64,000 nt of DNA from Streptomyces sp. 7-21 (GTDB lineage: Bacteria; Actinomycetota; Actinomycetes; Streptomycetales; Streptomycetaceae). The translations under genes and the position numbers were made by a program. The notes beneath the pieces are model-generated. The model saw only the letters and a program-made list of their open reading frames with translations, searched no databases and was not told where the DNA came from. Below are positions 1 through 11,053 of this stretch, piece after piece. The DNA is taken from NCBI RefSeq assembly GCF_016741785.1, contig NZ_JAERRL010000011.1, forward strand, positions 108,068 through 172,067, given 5' to 3'. Numbering within the stretch: the first letter of the stretch is position 1; every line of letters starts with the position of its first letter.

Positions 1-1564
1 GCGACGTCGCCTCGTCGAGGACCAGCGTGTGCGGGTCCGCCAGCACCAGCCGGGCCAGCGCGATCTGCTGGGCCTGAGCCGGGGTGATGACCAGCCCGCC
101 GGAGCCCACCTCGGTGTCCAGCCCGTCCGGCAGCGCCCGCGCCCAGCCGTCGGCGTCCACAGCCCCCAGCGCCGCCCAGATCTCGGCGTCCGTCGCGTCC
201 TCCCTGGCCAGCAGCAGGTTGTCCCGCAACGGGCCCACGAACACGTGATGCTCCTGGTTCACCAGCGCGACCTGCTCACGCACCCGCTCCGCGGTCATCT
301 CCGTCAGGCGCGCGCCGCCCAGCGTGACCTCGCCGCGCCGCGCCGCGTAGATGCCCGCGAGCAGGCGCCCCAGCGTGGACTTGCCGGCGCCGGACGGCCC
401 CACCAGCGCCACCCTGCTGCCCGGCGCGACGCGCAGCGACACGTCGTGCAGCACGTCCGTGTCCGGCAGATAGCCGAACGTGACGTGCCGGGCGGACAGT
501 TCCCGGCCGCGCGGCACCACGGTGCCGTCGCCGGGCTCGTCCTCGATCTCCTGCACGCCGACCAGGCGGGCCAGGGAGACCTGCGCCACCTGCAACTCGT
601 CGAACCAGCGCACGATCATGCCCACCGGCTCGACCAGCATCTGCGCGAGCAGCGCCCCCGTCGTGAGCTGGCCCACGCTCAGCCAGTCCTCCAGCACGAA
701 CCAGCCGCCCAGCAGCAGCACGCCACCGAGCACCGTGGCGTGATAGAGATTGATCGTCGGGATCAGCACCGAGCGGAGCCAGAGGGTGTACCTCTCCCAC
801 GACGTCCACTGCTTGATCCGCAGGTCGGACAGCGCCACCCGGCGCCGTTCCAGCCGGTGCGCCTCGATTGTCCTCCCCGCGTCCACCGTCTCGGCCAGCA
901 CTCCCGCGACCGCCGCGTAGCCCGCCGCCTCGGACCGGTAGCCCGCGGGTGCCCGCCGGAAATACCACACGCAGCCCGTCAGCAGCACCGGCACGGCGAG
1001 CAGCAGCGCGAGCCCCAGGGGCGGCGCCGTCACGACGATGCCGCCCAGCAGCAGCGCCGCCCACACGACGGCGATCGTCAGCTGCGGCACCGCCTCGCGC
1101 ATCGCCTGGGCCAGCCGGTCGATGTCGGTGTTGATCCGCGCCAGCAGGTCCCCGGTGCCCGCGCGCTCCAGCACGCCCGGCGGCAGGCCGACCGACCGCA
1201 CCAGGAAGTCCTCCCGCAGGTCGGCGAGCATCCGCTCGCCCAGCACGGCCCCGCGCAGCCGCACCATCCGCACGAACAGCGCCTGCACGGCCAGCGCCAC
1301 CGCGAACAGGGCGAGCGTCCGCTCCAGGTGCAGCTCCCCCGCACCGCCGGACAGCTGCTCGATCACCTGGCCCAGCAGGGCCGGCCCCACCATGGACGCG
1401 ACCACCGCGATGGCGTTGGCCGCGATCAGCGCGCCGAACGCCCGCCGGTGGCGGCGCAGCAGTCCGCGCACGTACCGGCGCACCGTGGCCCGGCCCGCCA
1501 CAGGCAGCCTCGTGCTCGCCTCCTGCGAGGCGGGGTCGTAGGCGGGCGGCTTCACGCCGATCAT
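1..1564 (-). CDS. ABC exporter half-subunit with degenerate signature motif (3' end cut by window edge)
   Basis: An ABC exporter half: an N-terminal membrane domain (about residues 30-300) followed by a nucleotide-binding domain. The NBD shows an intact Walker A (GPSGAGKST), a Q-loop (VNQEHH) and a Walker B (LVLDEATS) right at the window edge. The signature, normally LSGGQ, reads SGGLVITPAQAQQ and is degenerate. The ATG overlaps the stop of the upstream partner gene as ATGA, which implies translational coupling and a heterodimer. About 521 codons are visible; the H-loop and C-terminus lie outside. The transported substrate cannot be told from sequence. Confidence 0.93.
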   Translation of the reverse strand, partial: MIGVKPPAYDPASQEASTRLPVAGRATVRRYVRGLLRRHRRAFGALIAANAIAVVASMVGPALLGQVIEQLSGGAGELHLERTLALFAVALAVQALFVRMVRLRGAVLGERMLADLREDFLVRSVGLPPGVLERAGTGDLLARINTDIDRLAQAMREAVPQLTIAVVWAALLLGGIVVTAPPLGLALLLAVPVLLTGCVWYFRRAPAGYRSEAAGYAAVAGVLAETVDAGRTIEAHRLERRRVALSDLRIKQWTSWERYTLWLRSVLIPTINLYHATVLGGVLLLGGWFVLEDWLSVGQLTTGALLAQMLVEPVGMIVRWFDELQVAQVSLARLVGVQEIEDEPGDGTVVPRGRELSARHVTFGYLPDTDVLHDVSLRVAPGSRVALVGPSGAGKSTLGRLLAGIYAARRGEVTLGGARLTEMTAERVREQVALVNQEHHVFVGPLRDNLLLAREDATDAEIWAALGAVDADGWARALPDGLDTEVGSGGLVITPAQAQQIALARLVLADPHTLVLDEATS

Positions 1565-3339
1565 GCGGACTCCTCGGCGAATCGGGGGGAGGACAGGGCA
1601 TCGGGTTCACGGGTGACGACGGCGCGGTACGCCGGTGCGCCGTGCAGCAGGGCGCGGTGGGAGCCGCTCGCGGCCACCTGGCCGCCGCGGACGAATACCA
1701 CCTCGTCCGCGCGGTCGAGCAACAGCGGGCTTGAGGTGAACACCACGGTCGTCCGGCCCGCCCGGAGCGCGCGCAGCGCCTCGGCGACGCGGGCCTCCGT
1801 GTGCGCGTCCACCGCCGAGGTGGGTTCGTCGAGCACCAGCACCGGGGGATCGGCGAGCAGCGACCGTGCCAGCGCCAGCCGCTGCCGCTGCCCGCCGGAG
1901 AGGGAGCGTCCCCGCTCGGTCAGCCGCGCCCGCATCGGGTCGCGGCTGCTGTCCGGCGCCGTGCGCGCCAGCGTCGCCAGCACGTCGTCGCACTGCGCGG
2001 CCCGCAGCGCCTCCGCCGCGGACACCCGCCCGGAGGAGGGCACGTCGAGCAGCTCGCGCAGCGTGCCGGACAGCAGCACGGGATCCTTGTCCTGCACCAG
2101 GACGGCGGCGCGCGCCGCCGCGAGCGGCACGCTGTCGAGCGCGACGCCGCCCAGCTCGGCCGACGGGCCGTCGCCGCCGCGCACCGGATGCCCGCCCAGC
2201 CGCTCGGCCAGCCGTTCCGCCTCGTCGGGGTCCCCGCACACCACGGCCGTCAGCCGCCCCGGAGCCGCCCGCAGCCCCGTTGCCGGATCCCGCAGCTCGC
2301 CCTCCAGCGGAAGCGCGGCGTCTGCGGACGCGCCCCCGCCGCCGCTCCGGCGCAGGCTCAGTACCCGCACCGCGCGCTTCGCCGACGGCCGCGAGAACGT
2401 GAACGCCATGGCCGCCTCCTGGAACAGCCGCAGCGGGAACATGAGGAAAGTGACGGCGCCGTAGACCGTGACGAGTCCGGCCGGGGACAGCGTGCCCTCC
2501 CGCGCGAGCCTGACGCCCTGCCACACGACGCCGAGCAGCAGCAGGCCCGGCATCACCACCTGGACGGCGTCGATCAGCGACCACATCCGCGCACTGCGCA
2601 CCGAGGCGGCCCGCACGTCCTGCGACGCCCGCCGGTAGCGCTCCAGGAAGAGCCGCTCACCACCGATGCCCCTCAGCACCCGCAGGCCCGCGACTGTGTC
2701 GGATGCCAGCTCCGTCGCCCGCCCCGACAGCGCCCGTTCCCGGTCGGCCCGGCGGGTGGCCGCGGGCAGCAGCGGGAACACACTGAGCACCACGGCGGCC
2801 ACGCCTCCCACGACGAGCAGTCCGAGCCGGGGCTCGTAGACCACCAGGCCGGTGCAGACTCCTGCCGTGACGACGACGGCGGCGGCGAACCGGGAGAAGG
2901 ACTCCACGAACCACCCGATCTTCTCCACGTCTCCTGTGGAGACCTTGACGACCTCACCCGCGGCTATCCGCTGCGTCAGCGCGCCGCCCAGCTGGGCAGT
3001 CCGGCGGGCGAGCAGCTGCTGCACCCGCGCCGCCGCCGTGATCCAGTTGGTGACGGCGGTGCGGTGCAGCATGGTGTCTGCGGCCGTCATGGTGAGCGTG
3101 AGCCCCAGCATGAGCGCGCCCGCGAGCGCGAGGCCGCGCCCGGACTCGTCGGCGACCGCCTGCACGACGAGCCCCAGCACCAGCGGCAGCGCGCCCACGG
3201 ACGCCATGTGCAGCGTCCCCCATGCCAGGGACCGGGCCTGTCCGCCGAGCTGCCGCCGGAAGAGCCAGACGAGAAACCGGAAACCGGACCGTACGTCCGG
3301 CTCTCCGGGGTCGGGGTGCGGAAGATCGCGAATGTGCAT
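1561..3339 (-). CDS. ABC exporter half-subunit with degenerate Walker A and H-loop
   Basis: A 592-residue exporter half: membrane domain over about residues 20-320, then an NBD. The signature SGGQRQRLALAR and Walker B VLVLDEPTSAVD are intact. The expected Walker A reads VVCGDPDEAERL with no GKS/T, and the H-loop position reads FTSSPLLL with no histidine. This half therefore cannot form a normal ATP site with its own Walker A, but it can supply the signature to the partner's Walker A. The start was set at MHIRDLPH because AGGGA lies just upstream; an ATG 45 nt further up also opens the frame. It is the first gene of the two-gene unit, with a long untranslated stretch upstream. Confidence 0.92.
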   Translation of the reverse strand: MHIRDLPHPDPGEPDVRSGFRFLVWLFRRQLGGQARSLAWGTLHMASVGALPLVLGLVVQAVADESGRGLALAGALMLGLTLTMTAADTMLHRTAVTNWITAAARVQQLLARRTAQLGGALTQRIAAGEVVKVSTGDVEKIGWFVESFSRFAAAVVVTAGVCTGLVVYEPRLGLLVVGGVAAVVLSVFPLLPAATRRADRERALSGRATELASDTVAGLRVLRGIGGERLFLERYRRASQDVRAASVRSARMWSLIDAVQVVMPGLLLLGVVWQGVRLAREGTLSPAGLVTVYGAVTFLMFPLRLFQEAAMAFTFSRPSAKRAVRVLSLRRSGGGGASADAALPLEGELRDPATGLRAAPGRLTAVVCGDPDEAERLAERLGGHPVRGGDGPSAELGGVALDSVPLAAARAAVLVQDKDPVLLSGTLRELLDVPSSGRVSAAEALRAAQCDDVLATLARTAPDSSRDPMRARLTERGRSLSGGQRQRLALARSLLADPPVLVLDEPTSAVDAHTEARVAEALRALRAGRTTVVFTSSPLLLDRADEVVFVRGGQVAASGSHRALLHGAPAYRAVVTREPDALSSPRFAEESA

Positions 3340-3682
3340 GACGTCCCTGGTTCGGTGCGCGGGGCGAAGTGGACAGCCTGGCAAGACTCCAGGTATCGGG
3401 CGCCGGAATCAACGGGATTTTCCTCCCGGCCCGCGGGCCGCCGCGGGCCGGGGGCCCGTCCCTGTTTACGCCACCGTGTGCCTCTCACGCACGGTGCCGG
3501 GCGGCAGGGCCTTGCGCGGGTGGCTGGCGGGCGAGCGGACCGGTTCAACCCCCGAAGCCTGGTGCCGCCTCGCGTGGCAGGCGGGGGCCAGACGGCCCGT
3601 GACCCCTTCACGCCGTGCACGGAGCCTGGCCGGATCCGGTGCTTCCGGCGGCTGGTCGCTTCAAAAAGGAACGCGCGACCTG
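3340..3682. other. Intergenic, no gene seen
   Basis: No convincing coding frame is seen on either strand. A 7-bp inverted repeat (CACCGTG/CACGGTG, 3472-3496) is present. The stretch separates the minus-strand exporter pair from the plus-strand CebR-controlled block, so it should hold the exporter promoter, but I could not place one with confidence. Confidence 0.5.
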
Positions 3683-3711
3683 TTGACCGCGCCGTTATCT
3701 GCCTTCACTAT
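3683..3711 (+). promoter_or_regulatory. Candidate promoter of the CebR-controlled small gene
   Basis: TTGACC followed by 17 nt and CACTAT. The -35 is good and the -10 is weak. The CebR-type operator begins 23 nt after the start of the -10, and the cellulase promoter downstream has nearly the same arrangement. Confidence 0.45.
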
Positions 3712-3728
3712 GAGGGGCATCCGTTGGG

Positions 3729-3742
3729 TGGGAGCGCTCCCA
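3729..3742. promoter_or_regulatory. CebR-type operator 1
   Basis: Perfect 14-bp palindrome TGGGAGCGCTCCCA, identical to the published binding site of CebR/CelR, the LacI-family cello-oligosaccharide-responsive repressor of streptomycetes and Thermobifida. It lies just downstream of a candidate promoter and 73 nt before the ATG of the small gene, where bound repressor would block transcription. Confidence 0.92.
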
Positions 3743-3815
3743 TTCCAGGGCTTGGCGCGACTTCCCTGCGGAGGTTCTCTTGCACGGAGAGCACAGCTCG
3801 AGAAGGGCCGCAACC

Positions 3816-4031
3816 ATGCCACCCCCCCAAGGCATCCAGACGGCGCGCGAAGGCCCCCGTCTCACCGCAGACCCCCTGCCGTCAGCGGCGGTTCCGGACG
3901 AGACTGCCGAGCCGCAGCAGTCCGAGGCGCCCCCGCGCGCCACCGACAGGCGTCCGCTGCTCTGGGAGCGGATCAAGGAAGCCAACCGGCGCAGTGCGTT
4001 CAACCGCCGAAGCCGGGGCGAAGGACTCTGA
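3816..4031 (+). CDS. Small unknown protein under a CebR operator
   Basis: A 71-residue protein I do not recognise, beginning MPPPQGIQ. It is Pro/Arg/Glu-rich with no signal peptide or membrane segment, and ends in a basic stretch (LLWERIKEANRRSAFNRRS) that could be helical. AAGGG precedes the ATG at good spacing, and a perfect CebR operator lies upstream. The leader and first codons resemble those of the cellulase gene downstream: both carry GAGAAGGGCCGC before the ATG and both proteins start with M-P-P-P. Strong hairpins follow the stop, so this is a separate unit. Induction by cellobiose is inferred. Confidence 0.65.
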   Translation: MPPPQGIQTAREGPRLTADPLPSAAVPDETAEPQQSEAPPRATDRRPLLWERIKEANRRSAFNRRSRGEGL

Positions 4032-4147
4032 GACCTTCTGAGGGGCGGGCAGCCCACCCGCCTCCGTCACCGCCACCCCCGCGCCCTGCCGGCTCCGCCG
4101 CTCCGCACCCCTTGCCCCGGGGTGTCCGGCGGGCGCGGGTGACCCCA

Positions 4148-4186
4148 CTGCCGGGGCTCCGTCGGGGACGGACGGAGCCCCGGCAG
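4148..4186 (+). terminator. Strong hairpin after the small CebR-controlled gene
   Basis: A perfect 16-bp stem (CTGCCGGGGCTCCGTC with GACGGAGCCCCGGCAG) and a 7-nt loop, with no U tract, as is common for actinomycete terminators. Confidence 0.75.
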
Positions 4187-4191
4187 TCCTG

Positions 4192-4235
4192 CCCCGGATG
4201 GCTTTGGTGCCGACAAGTTGTGAAGCCATCCGGGG
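4192..4235. terminator. Second hairpin in tandem
   Basis: A perfect 13-bp stem (CCCCGGATGGCTT with AAGCCATCCGGGG) around an 18-nt loop, 5 nt after the first hairpin. Two tandem stems would insulate the cellulase promoter from upstream transcription. Confidence 0.6.
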
Positions 4236-4288
4236 TGGGTGTGGCGCGATTGGCGGAAAATTGTTGGAAGTTGAACGTGCAATAGTTA

Positions 4289-6446
<2,158 letters not shown>

Positions 6447-6502
6447 CAGCGACGGCGGACAAGCGGTTACGAGGGCACTCACACCACCGAAAGAAGGATC
6501 AG

Positions 6503-7102
6503 ATGGCCGTCCGCACACCTCACCAGCGCCCGGACGCGGCGCCCGGCCTCGCCCCCCAGGACGGCCCGAGGACCGCCGCCCTCACGGCGCCCGCCGCGCG
6601 AGCGCTCGCCGTGCTGCGCGTGACCACCGGGATGATCTTCCTGTGGGCCTTTCTCGACAAGACCTTCGGCTGGGGCTACGCCACCCCCGCCGAGAGCGCC
6701 TGGACCAGCGGAAGCTCCCCGGCAGAGGGCTACCTCAGCTCCGTCTCGGCGGGTCCGATGGAGTCCGTCTTCCACGCCTGGGCCGGTGAAACCTGGGTCG
6801 ACCTGGCCTACATGGCCGGGATGCTCGGCCTGGGAGTCTCCCTCGTCGCCGGGATAGGGCTGCGCGTCGCCGCGGTGGGCGGCTCGCTGATGATGCTCAT
6901 GCTGTGGCTCGGCGAGTTCCCGCCCGCCCGGCACCTGTCGGACGGCTCCCCGAGCATGTCGGCGAATCCCCTCATCGACCAGCACGTGATCTACGCCGTC
7001 GTGATGATCGTGCTGGCGGCCTGCTCCGCCGGGAGAGTCTGGGGACTCGGACGCGTCTGGGAACGCACCCCGCTGGTGAGCCGCTACCGCTGGCTCGCCT
7101 AG
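6503..7102 (+). CDS. DoxX-like integral membrane protein
   Basis: A 199-residue protein with about four hydrophobic helices and the DoxX-family pattern: an early helix with VLRVTTGMIFLWAFLDKTFG, a 'HxWAG' segment, and paired later helices. DoxX-like proteins include the quinone-interacting subunit of thiosulfate oxidoreductases, but many have no known role. It starts 56 nt after the cellulase stop (AAGGATCAG-ATG) with no terminator between, so cotranscription from the CebR-controlled promoter is likely. Why such a protein follows a cellulase is unclear. Confidence 0.82.
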   Translation: MAVRTPHQRPDAAPGLAPQDGPRTAALTAPAARALAVLRVTTGMIFLWAFLDKTFGWGYATPAESAWTSGSSPAEGYLSSVSAGPMESVFHAWAGETWVDLAYMAGMLGLGVSLVAGIGLRVAAVGGSLMMLMLWLGEFPPARHLSDGSPSMSANPLIDQHVIYAVVMIVLAACSAGRVWGLGRVWERTPLVSRYRWLA

Positions 7103-7436
7103 CGCGGGCGCCCGCAAGCCGCGGGTGCGCGGGGAACGAGCGATGGCCTTCCCGCGCACCCGCCTTCAACCGCCTCCCGCCGGGCCGCGCCCCACGGCGC
7201 CCCCACCGGCCCGGCGGAGAGGCACAGCCCAGCGGAGCCGGCACCGGCCAGGGGAGCGGAGCCCCGGCTCTCCGCACGCGCCTTGGCCAGGGGGTGAGCC
7301 CTCCCGTCCGCCCCGGTGTCCTGCCCCGCGCCGGGCGCACCCGGCCCGCCCCCGGGCGGCGGATGATCCGCCCGGCCCCCCACGGGCGGCCGTAGGCTGG
7401 AAGGCTGTCACGACTCCCGGCCACCCGAAGGGGCTC
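7103..7436. other. Intergenic, weak hairpin only
   Basis: No gene with coding character is seen. An imperfect GC hairpin (7107-7130) directly after the DoxX stop may be a terminator. Another short inverted repeat (CCGCCCG/CGGGCGG, 7368-7389) lies about 50 nt before the ABC exporter start. Confidence 0.4.
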
Positions 7437-9266
7437 ATGCCACACGACAGTCTTCCCCGGCCGGCCGCGCCGCAGCCGGACCTGGCCGCGCCGCCGCCGG
7501 CCCGGCCGGCGCAGATCCGGCGCGTCCTGCGGCTCTTCCGCCCGTACCGCGGCCGCCTCGCCGTCGTCGGCCTGCTGGTCGGCGCCTCCTCACTGGTCGC
7601 CGTCGCCTCACCGTTCCTGCTCCGCGAGATCATCGACACCGCGCTGCCGGAACGCCGCACCGGCCTGCTGGCCCTGCTCGCGCTCGGCATGATTCTCACG
7701 GCCGTCGTCAGCAGCGTCTTCGGCGTGCTCCAGACGCTGATCTCCACGACGGTCGGGCAGCGCGTGATGCACGACCTGCGCACCGGCGTCTACGCCCGGC
7801 TCCAGCAGATGCCGCTGGCCTTCTTCACCCGGACCCGCACCGGTGAGGTGCAGTCCCGCATCGCCAGCGACATCGGCTCCATGCAGGCCACCGTCACCTC
7901 CACCGCGACGTCCCTGGTGTCGAACCTGACGGCCGTGGTGGCCAGCGTGGTCGCGATGCTCGCACTGGACTGGCGGCTCACGCTGCTGTCACTGGCGCTG
8001 ATGCCGTTCTTCGTCTGGATCGCCCGGCGCGTCGGCCGGGAGCGCAAGCGCATCACCGCACAGCGGCAGAAGCAGATGGCTGCCATGGCGGCGCTCGTCA
8101 CCGAATCGCTGTCGGTCAGCGGCGTGCTCCTGGGCCGCACCATGGGCCGGGCCGAGGCGCTGACCCGTCAGTTCGAGCAGGAGTCGGACAACCTGGCCAG
8201 CCTGGAGATCAAGGCCAGCATGGCGGGGCGCTGGCGGATGGCGGTCATCGGCATGATCATGGCGGCCATCCCGGCTCTGCTGTACTGGGCCACGGGCGCC
8301 CTGCTGGCCCTGGGCACCACGCCCCCGTCGATCGGCACCCTCGTCGCCTTCGCCACGCTCCAGCAGGGCCTGCTGCGGCCGACGGTCTCCCTGCTGTCGA
8401 CCGGCGTGGACGTGCAGGCTTCCCTGGCGCTGTTCCAGCGCATCTTCGAGTACCTGGACCTGCGCCCCGCCATCACCGAGCCGGCCCGTCCGGTCGACCT
8501 GGCAGCGCCGCGCGGCGAGATCCGGTTCGAGAACGTCTCCTTCCGCTACGACCCGGAGGGCGCGGCCACGCTGAGCGGCATCGACCTGACCGTTCCCGCG
8601 GGCAGTTCGCTCGCGGTCGTCGGCCCGACCGGCGCCGGGAAGAGCACCCTCGGCTACCTGGTCGCCCGGCTGTACGACGTCACCGAGGGCCGCGTCCTGC
8701 TCGACGGCGTGGACGTGCGCGACCTGAGCTTCGACACCCTGACCCGGGCGGTCGGCGTCGTCTCCCAGGAGACATACCTTTTCCACGCCACCGTCGCCGA
8801 GAACCTGCGGTTCGCCCGGCCGGACGCTACCCGCGCCGACATCGAGGCCGCCGCCCGCGCCGCGCAGATCCACGAGTACATCGCCGCCCTGCCGGACGGC
8901 TACGACACGGTCGTCGGTGAGCGCGGCTACCGCTTCTCCGGGGGCGAGAAGCAGCGGCTCGCGCTGGCGCGGACGATCCTGCGCGACCCGCCCGTCCTCA
9001 TCCTCGACGAGGCCACCAGTGCCCTGGACACCCGCACGGAGCGGGCAGTGCAGCGGGCGGTCGACGCGCTGGCCGACGGCCGGACGACCATCACGATCGC
9101 GCACCGGCTGTCCACGGTCAGGGACGCCGACCAGATCGCCGTCCTCGACGGCGGGCGCGTGGCGGAGCTGGGCACGCACGACGAACTCCTGGCGCTCGGC
9201 GGCCGGTACGCGGCGCTGGTCCGCCGCGACACGGCGGCCGAGCCCGCGGCCGGGGCGTCGGCCTGA
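7437..9266 (+). CDS. ABC exporter, complete half-transporter
   Basis: A 609-residue fused membrane/NBD protein, probably a homodimeric exporter of the MsbA/LmrA type. Six-helix membrane domain over about residues 25-320. All NBD motifs are canonical: Walker A GPTGAGKST, Q-loop VVSQETYLF, signature FSGGEKQRLALAR, Walker B LILDEATSALD, H-loop TITIAHRLSTV. The ATG follows GAAGGGG. It stands alone and is followed by a strong convergent hairpin. The substrate is unknown; export of a drug or lipid is the family's usual role. Confidence 0.93.
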   Translation: MPHDSLPRPAAPQPDLAAPPPARPAQIRRVLRLFRPYRGRLAVVGLLVGASSLVAVASPFLLREIIDTALPERRTGLLALLALGMILTAVVSSVFGVLQTLISTTVGQRVMHDLRTGVYARLQQMPLAFFTRTRTGEVQSRIASDIGSMQATVTSTATSLVSNLTAVVASVVAMLALDWRLTLLSLALMPFFVWIARRVGRERKRITAQRQKQMAAMAALVTESLSVSGVLLGRTMGRAEALTRQFEQESDNLASLEIKASMAGRWRMAVIGMIMAAIPALLYWATGALLALGTTPPSIGTLVAFATLQQGLLRPTVSLLSTGVDVQASLALFQRIFEYLDLRPAITEPARPVDLAAPRGEIRFENVSFRYDPEGAATLSGIDLTVPAGSSLAVVGPTGAGKSTLGYLVARLYDVTEGRVLLDGVDVRDLSFDTLTRAVGVVSQETYLFHATVAENLRFARPDATRADIEAAARAAQIHEYIAALPDGYDTVVGERGYRFSGGEKQRLALARTILRDPPVLILDEATSALDTRTERAVQRAVDALADGRTTITIAHRLSTVRDADQIAVLDGGRVAELGTHDELLALGGRYAALVRRDTAAEPAAGASA

Positions 9267-9286
9267 CGCAGCCCGGAAGCCGGCGC

Positions 9287-9322
9287 CGGCGCGGCCCGGT
9301 CCCCCGCGGACCGACCGCGCCG
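9287..9322. terminator. Bidirectional hairpin between convergent genes
   Basis: Nested stem: CGGCGCGG pairs with CCGCGCCG, and inside it CGGTCC pairs with GGACCG. It lies between the plus-strand ABC exporter and the minus-strand lipoprotein gene. Confidence 0.65.
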
Positions 9323-9345
9323 GGCGGGCCGGGCGGGCCTGCGGG

Positions 9346-9987
9346 TCACAGCATCGTGCCGAGGTACTCCTGCTCCGTGCCGTCCTCCCAGGTGACGATC
9401 AGCGTCTCACCCTGGAACTCGAGGGTGGCCGTCCGCGACGCCCACTCCTCGTCGCCGTACATGGTGCAGTAGGGCAGCTCCATCGTCCCCTCGTCGGTCG
9501 CGGCGCCGTAGCAGATGTCGCCCTCCGCCAGCCAGTCCTCGATGAACATGACCTCGCCGTTGTCGAAGTGCAGCGTGGAATCCGAGTCCTCGGGGCCGGT
9601 GTACCAGCTGCCCTCGAGCTCCTCCACCGTCGCCGGCACCCGCTCCTCCTCGGAGCCGGGGAGCAGGTTCTGCAGCTCCTCCCACGGGATGAGGTCGGCG
9701 ATCTCATCCGGGATCAGGTCCCGCAGGTCGTCAGGGGTGATGTCGCCCGGCAGGCTGGCCGGGTCGATCTCCGACACGTCGGACGGCTTGGGACCCTCCG
9801 ACTCGCTGGAGCCGGCGTCGCCGCCCTCGTCTTCGCCGCCGTCCTGGTCCTCGCCGCCGTCCTGCTGTGTCTCCTCGTTCGGCGCGCTCTGTGCCGGCTC
9901 CTCCTCGTCCCCGTTGCAGCCCGTCAGCACCAGCGCCGCCGCCACCGTCACGGCCGGAATCGCTGCCCGTATGGTCCTGATGCGCAT
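9346..9987 (-). CDS. Secreted lipoprotein of unknown function
   Basis: A 213-residue lipoprotein: basic n-region, hydrophobic stretch and lipobox LTGC at about residue 24. A very acidic low-complexity spacer follows (Glu/Asp/Gly/Ser, about residues 25-65), then a Pro/Asp/Leu-rich segment and a C-terminal domain (about 110-213) with a WY-x-G start and beta-rich character, reminiscent of small lipocalin-like domains. It contains two Cys that could form a disulfide. GAGGGG lies upstream of the ATG. It is probably anchored on the outer face of the membrane, with the acidic stretch reaching into the wall. No specific function can be assigned. Confidence 0.8.
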   Translation of the reverse strand: MRIRTIRAAIPAVTVAAALVLTGCNGDEEEPAQSAPNEETQQDGGEDQDGGEDEGGDAGSSESEGPKPSDVSEIDPASLPGDITPDDLRDLIPDEIADLIPWEELQNLLPGSEEERVPATVEELEGSWYTGPEDSDSTLHFDNGEVMFIEDWLAEGDICYGAATDEGTMELPYCTMYGDEEWASRTATLEFQGETLIVTWEDGTEQEYLGTML

Positions 9988-10136
9988 GGCATTCCCCTCT
10001 GCGGCAAATGACGTCTCCGTATATCAGCTGGCAGGGAGACTAGCCCGTACGGAAGGGGAAAACCTGATCTTGTTACGGGGCTGTGCCGTTTCGTGCCGAA
10101 CAGCGACACACGTCACCCGCCGGTGCCTGGCCGCCG

Positions 10137-10538
10137 TCAGCGCAGGTATCCGGCGGCCGCCAGGTCGTCGAAGACGGCGTGGTCCACCGGCGCGGTGCGG
10201 TGACGGTCCGCCAGCGACAGCCAGGCGATCTCCTCGATCTCGCGGCTGGCGGCCAGCGTGCCCCGGTAGTCTGCCGTGTAGCACGCCATGCGCACCAGCG
10301 TCCCGTCCGGCTGCCCGTCCGCCGGCCCGGTGTAGGTGCCGAAGTGCCGCACCGTGCCGGGCAGCAGTGACACCGACAGTTCCTCCGTGACCTCCCGCAG
10401 CAGCGCCTGCTGGTCGCTCTCGCCCGGCTCCCGCTTCCCGCCGGGGACGTAGAACAGCGTCCTGCCGCGCGAGCGCGCCCCCAGGACCCGCCCGTCCCGC
10501 ACATGCACCCAGGCCACCGTGTCGATCAGCCGCGTCAC
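10137..10538 (-). CDS. Nudix hydrolase
   Basis: A 133-residue Nudix protein. The full Nudix box GGKREPGESDQQALLREV with TEEL following fits GX5EX7REUXEEXGU. Such enzymes hydrolyse nucleoside diphosphates linked to another moiety; the actual substrate cannot be told. The GTG start (VTRLIDTVAWVHV) was chosen because GGAGGG lies upstream and the domain begins there; the frame stays open for another 31 codons. It is monocistronic or loosely linked to the VOC gene upstream. Confidence 0.88.
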   Translation of the reverse strand: MTRLIDTVAWVHVRDGRVLGARSRGRTLFYVPGGKREPGESDQQALLREVTEELSVSLLPGTVRHFGTYTGPADGQPDGTLVRMACYTADYRGTLAASREIEEIAWLSLADRHRTAPVDHAVFDDLAAAGYLR

Positions 10539-10663
10539 CCGCCGCCGCCCTCCGCTCGCTCCGGCCGTCTGCTGCGGCGGAGCGCACCCGGCCGCGTGTC
10601 CTCCGCCGGCCGGCGATAGTCGCACGGGCACGGCCGTGACCGCAACGGGATTCGTGCCGGCGG

Positions 10664-11050
10664 CTAGCGCACCGACGGGCGCACCGCGGGCTGCCGTTCC
10701 GGCGGGAAAACGCAGAACTCGTTGCCCTCCGGATCAGCCAGGACATCCCACTCGACGCTGCCCTGGCGGCGCCGCAGCAGCTTCGCCCCCATCGCCAGCA
10801 GCTCCCCGGTGTCGCCCCTGACGTCCAGGTGCATGCGGTTCTTGCACGTCTTCGGCTCCGGCACCGGGTTGATCCAGATCACCGGCCCCTCGCCCGATGG
10901 ATCGTGGAGGGGCACCGGCCAGGACTCCGGCCAGTCGCGGTCTCCGGGCGCCGGGCGTCTGCGGTACCCCAGCGCGGCGCACCACCAGTCCGCGAGCGCC
11001 TGGTGGTCCCTCGCGTCCAGCGCGATGGCCTTGAAACGCGCGGGCGGCAT
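10664..11050 (-). CDS. VOC/glyoxalase-like domain protein
   Basis: A 128-residue single-domain protein with the actinomycete glyoxalase-like pattern: DARDHQALADWWCAALGY near the N-terminus, then MHLDVRGD, and DPEGNEFCVF near the C-terminus. These supply two of the usual metal-ligand positions (His and Glu). Family members range from glyoxalases to antibiotic-binding proteins; the substrate is unknown. Its ATG lies 3 nt after the stop of the upstream PPOX gene, so DUF2332, PPOX and VOC form one operon. Confidence 0.85.
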   Translation of the reverse strand: MPPARFKAIALDARDHQALADWWCAALGYRRRPAPGDRDWPESWPVPLHDPSGEGPVIWINPVPEPKTCKNRMHLDVRGDTGELLAMGAKLLRRRQGSVEWDVLADPEGNEFCVFPPERQPAVRPSVR

Positions 11051-11053
11051 GGC

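Noticed and set aside
1801..4041. Long plus-strand frame covering the exporter gene and the CebR promoter region
   Set aside because: It crosses a palindromic operator and antisense NBD motifs and has no domain; only the separate small frame at 3816 has a ribosome site and promoter.
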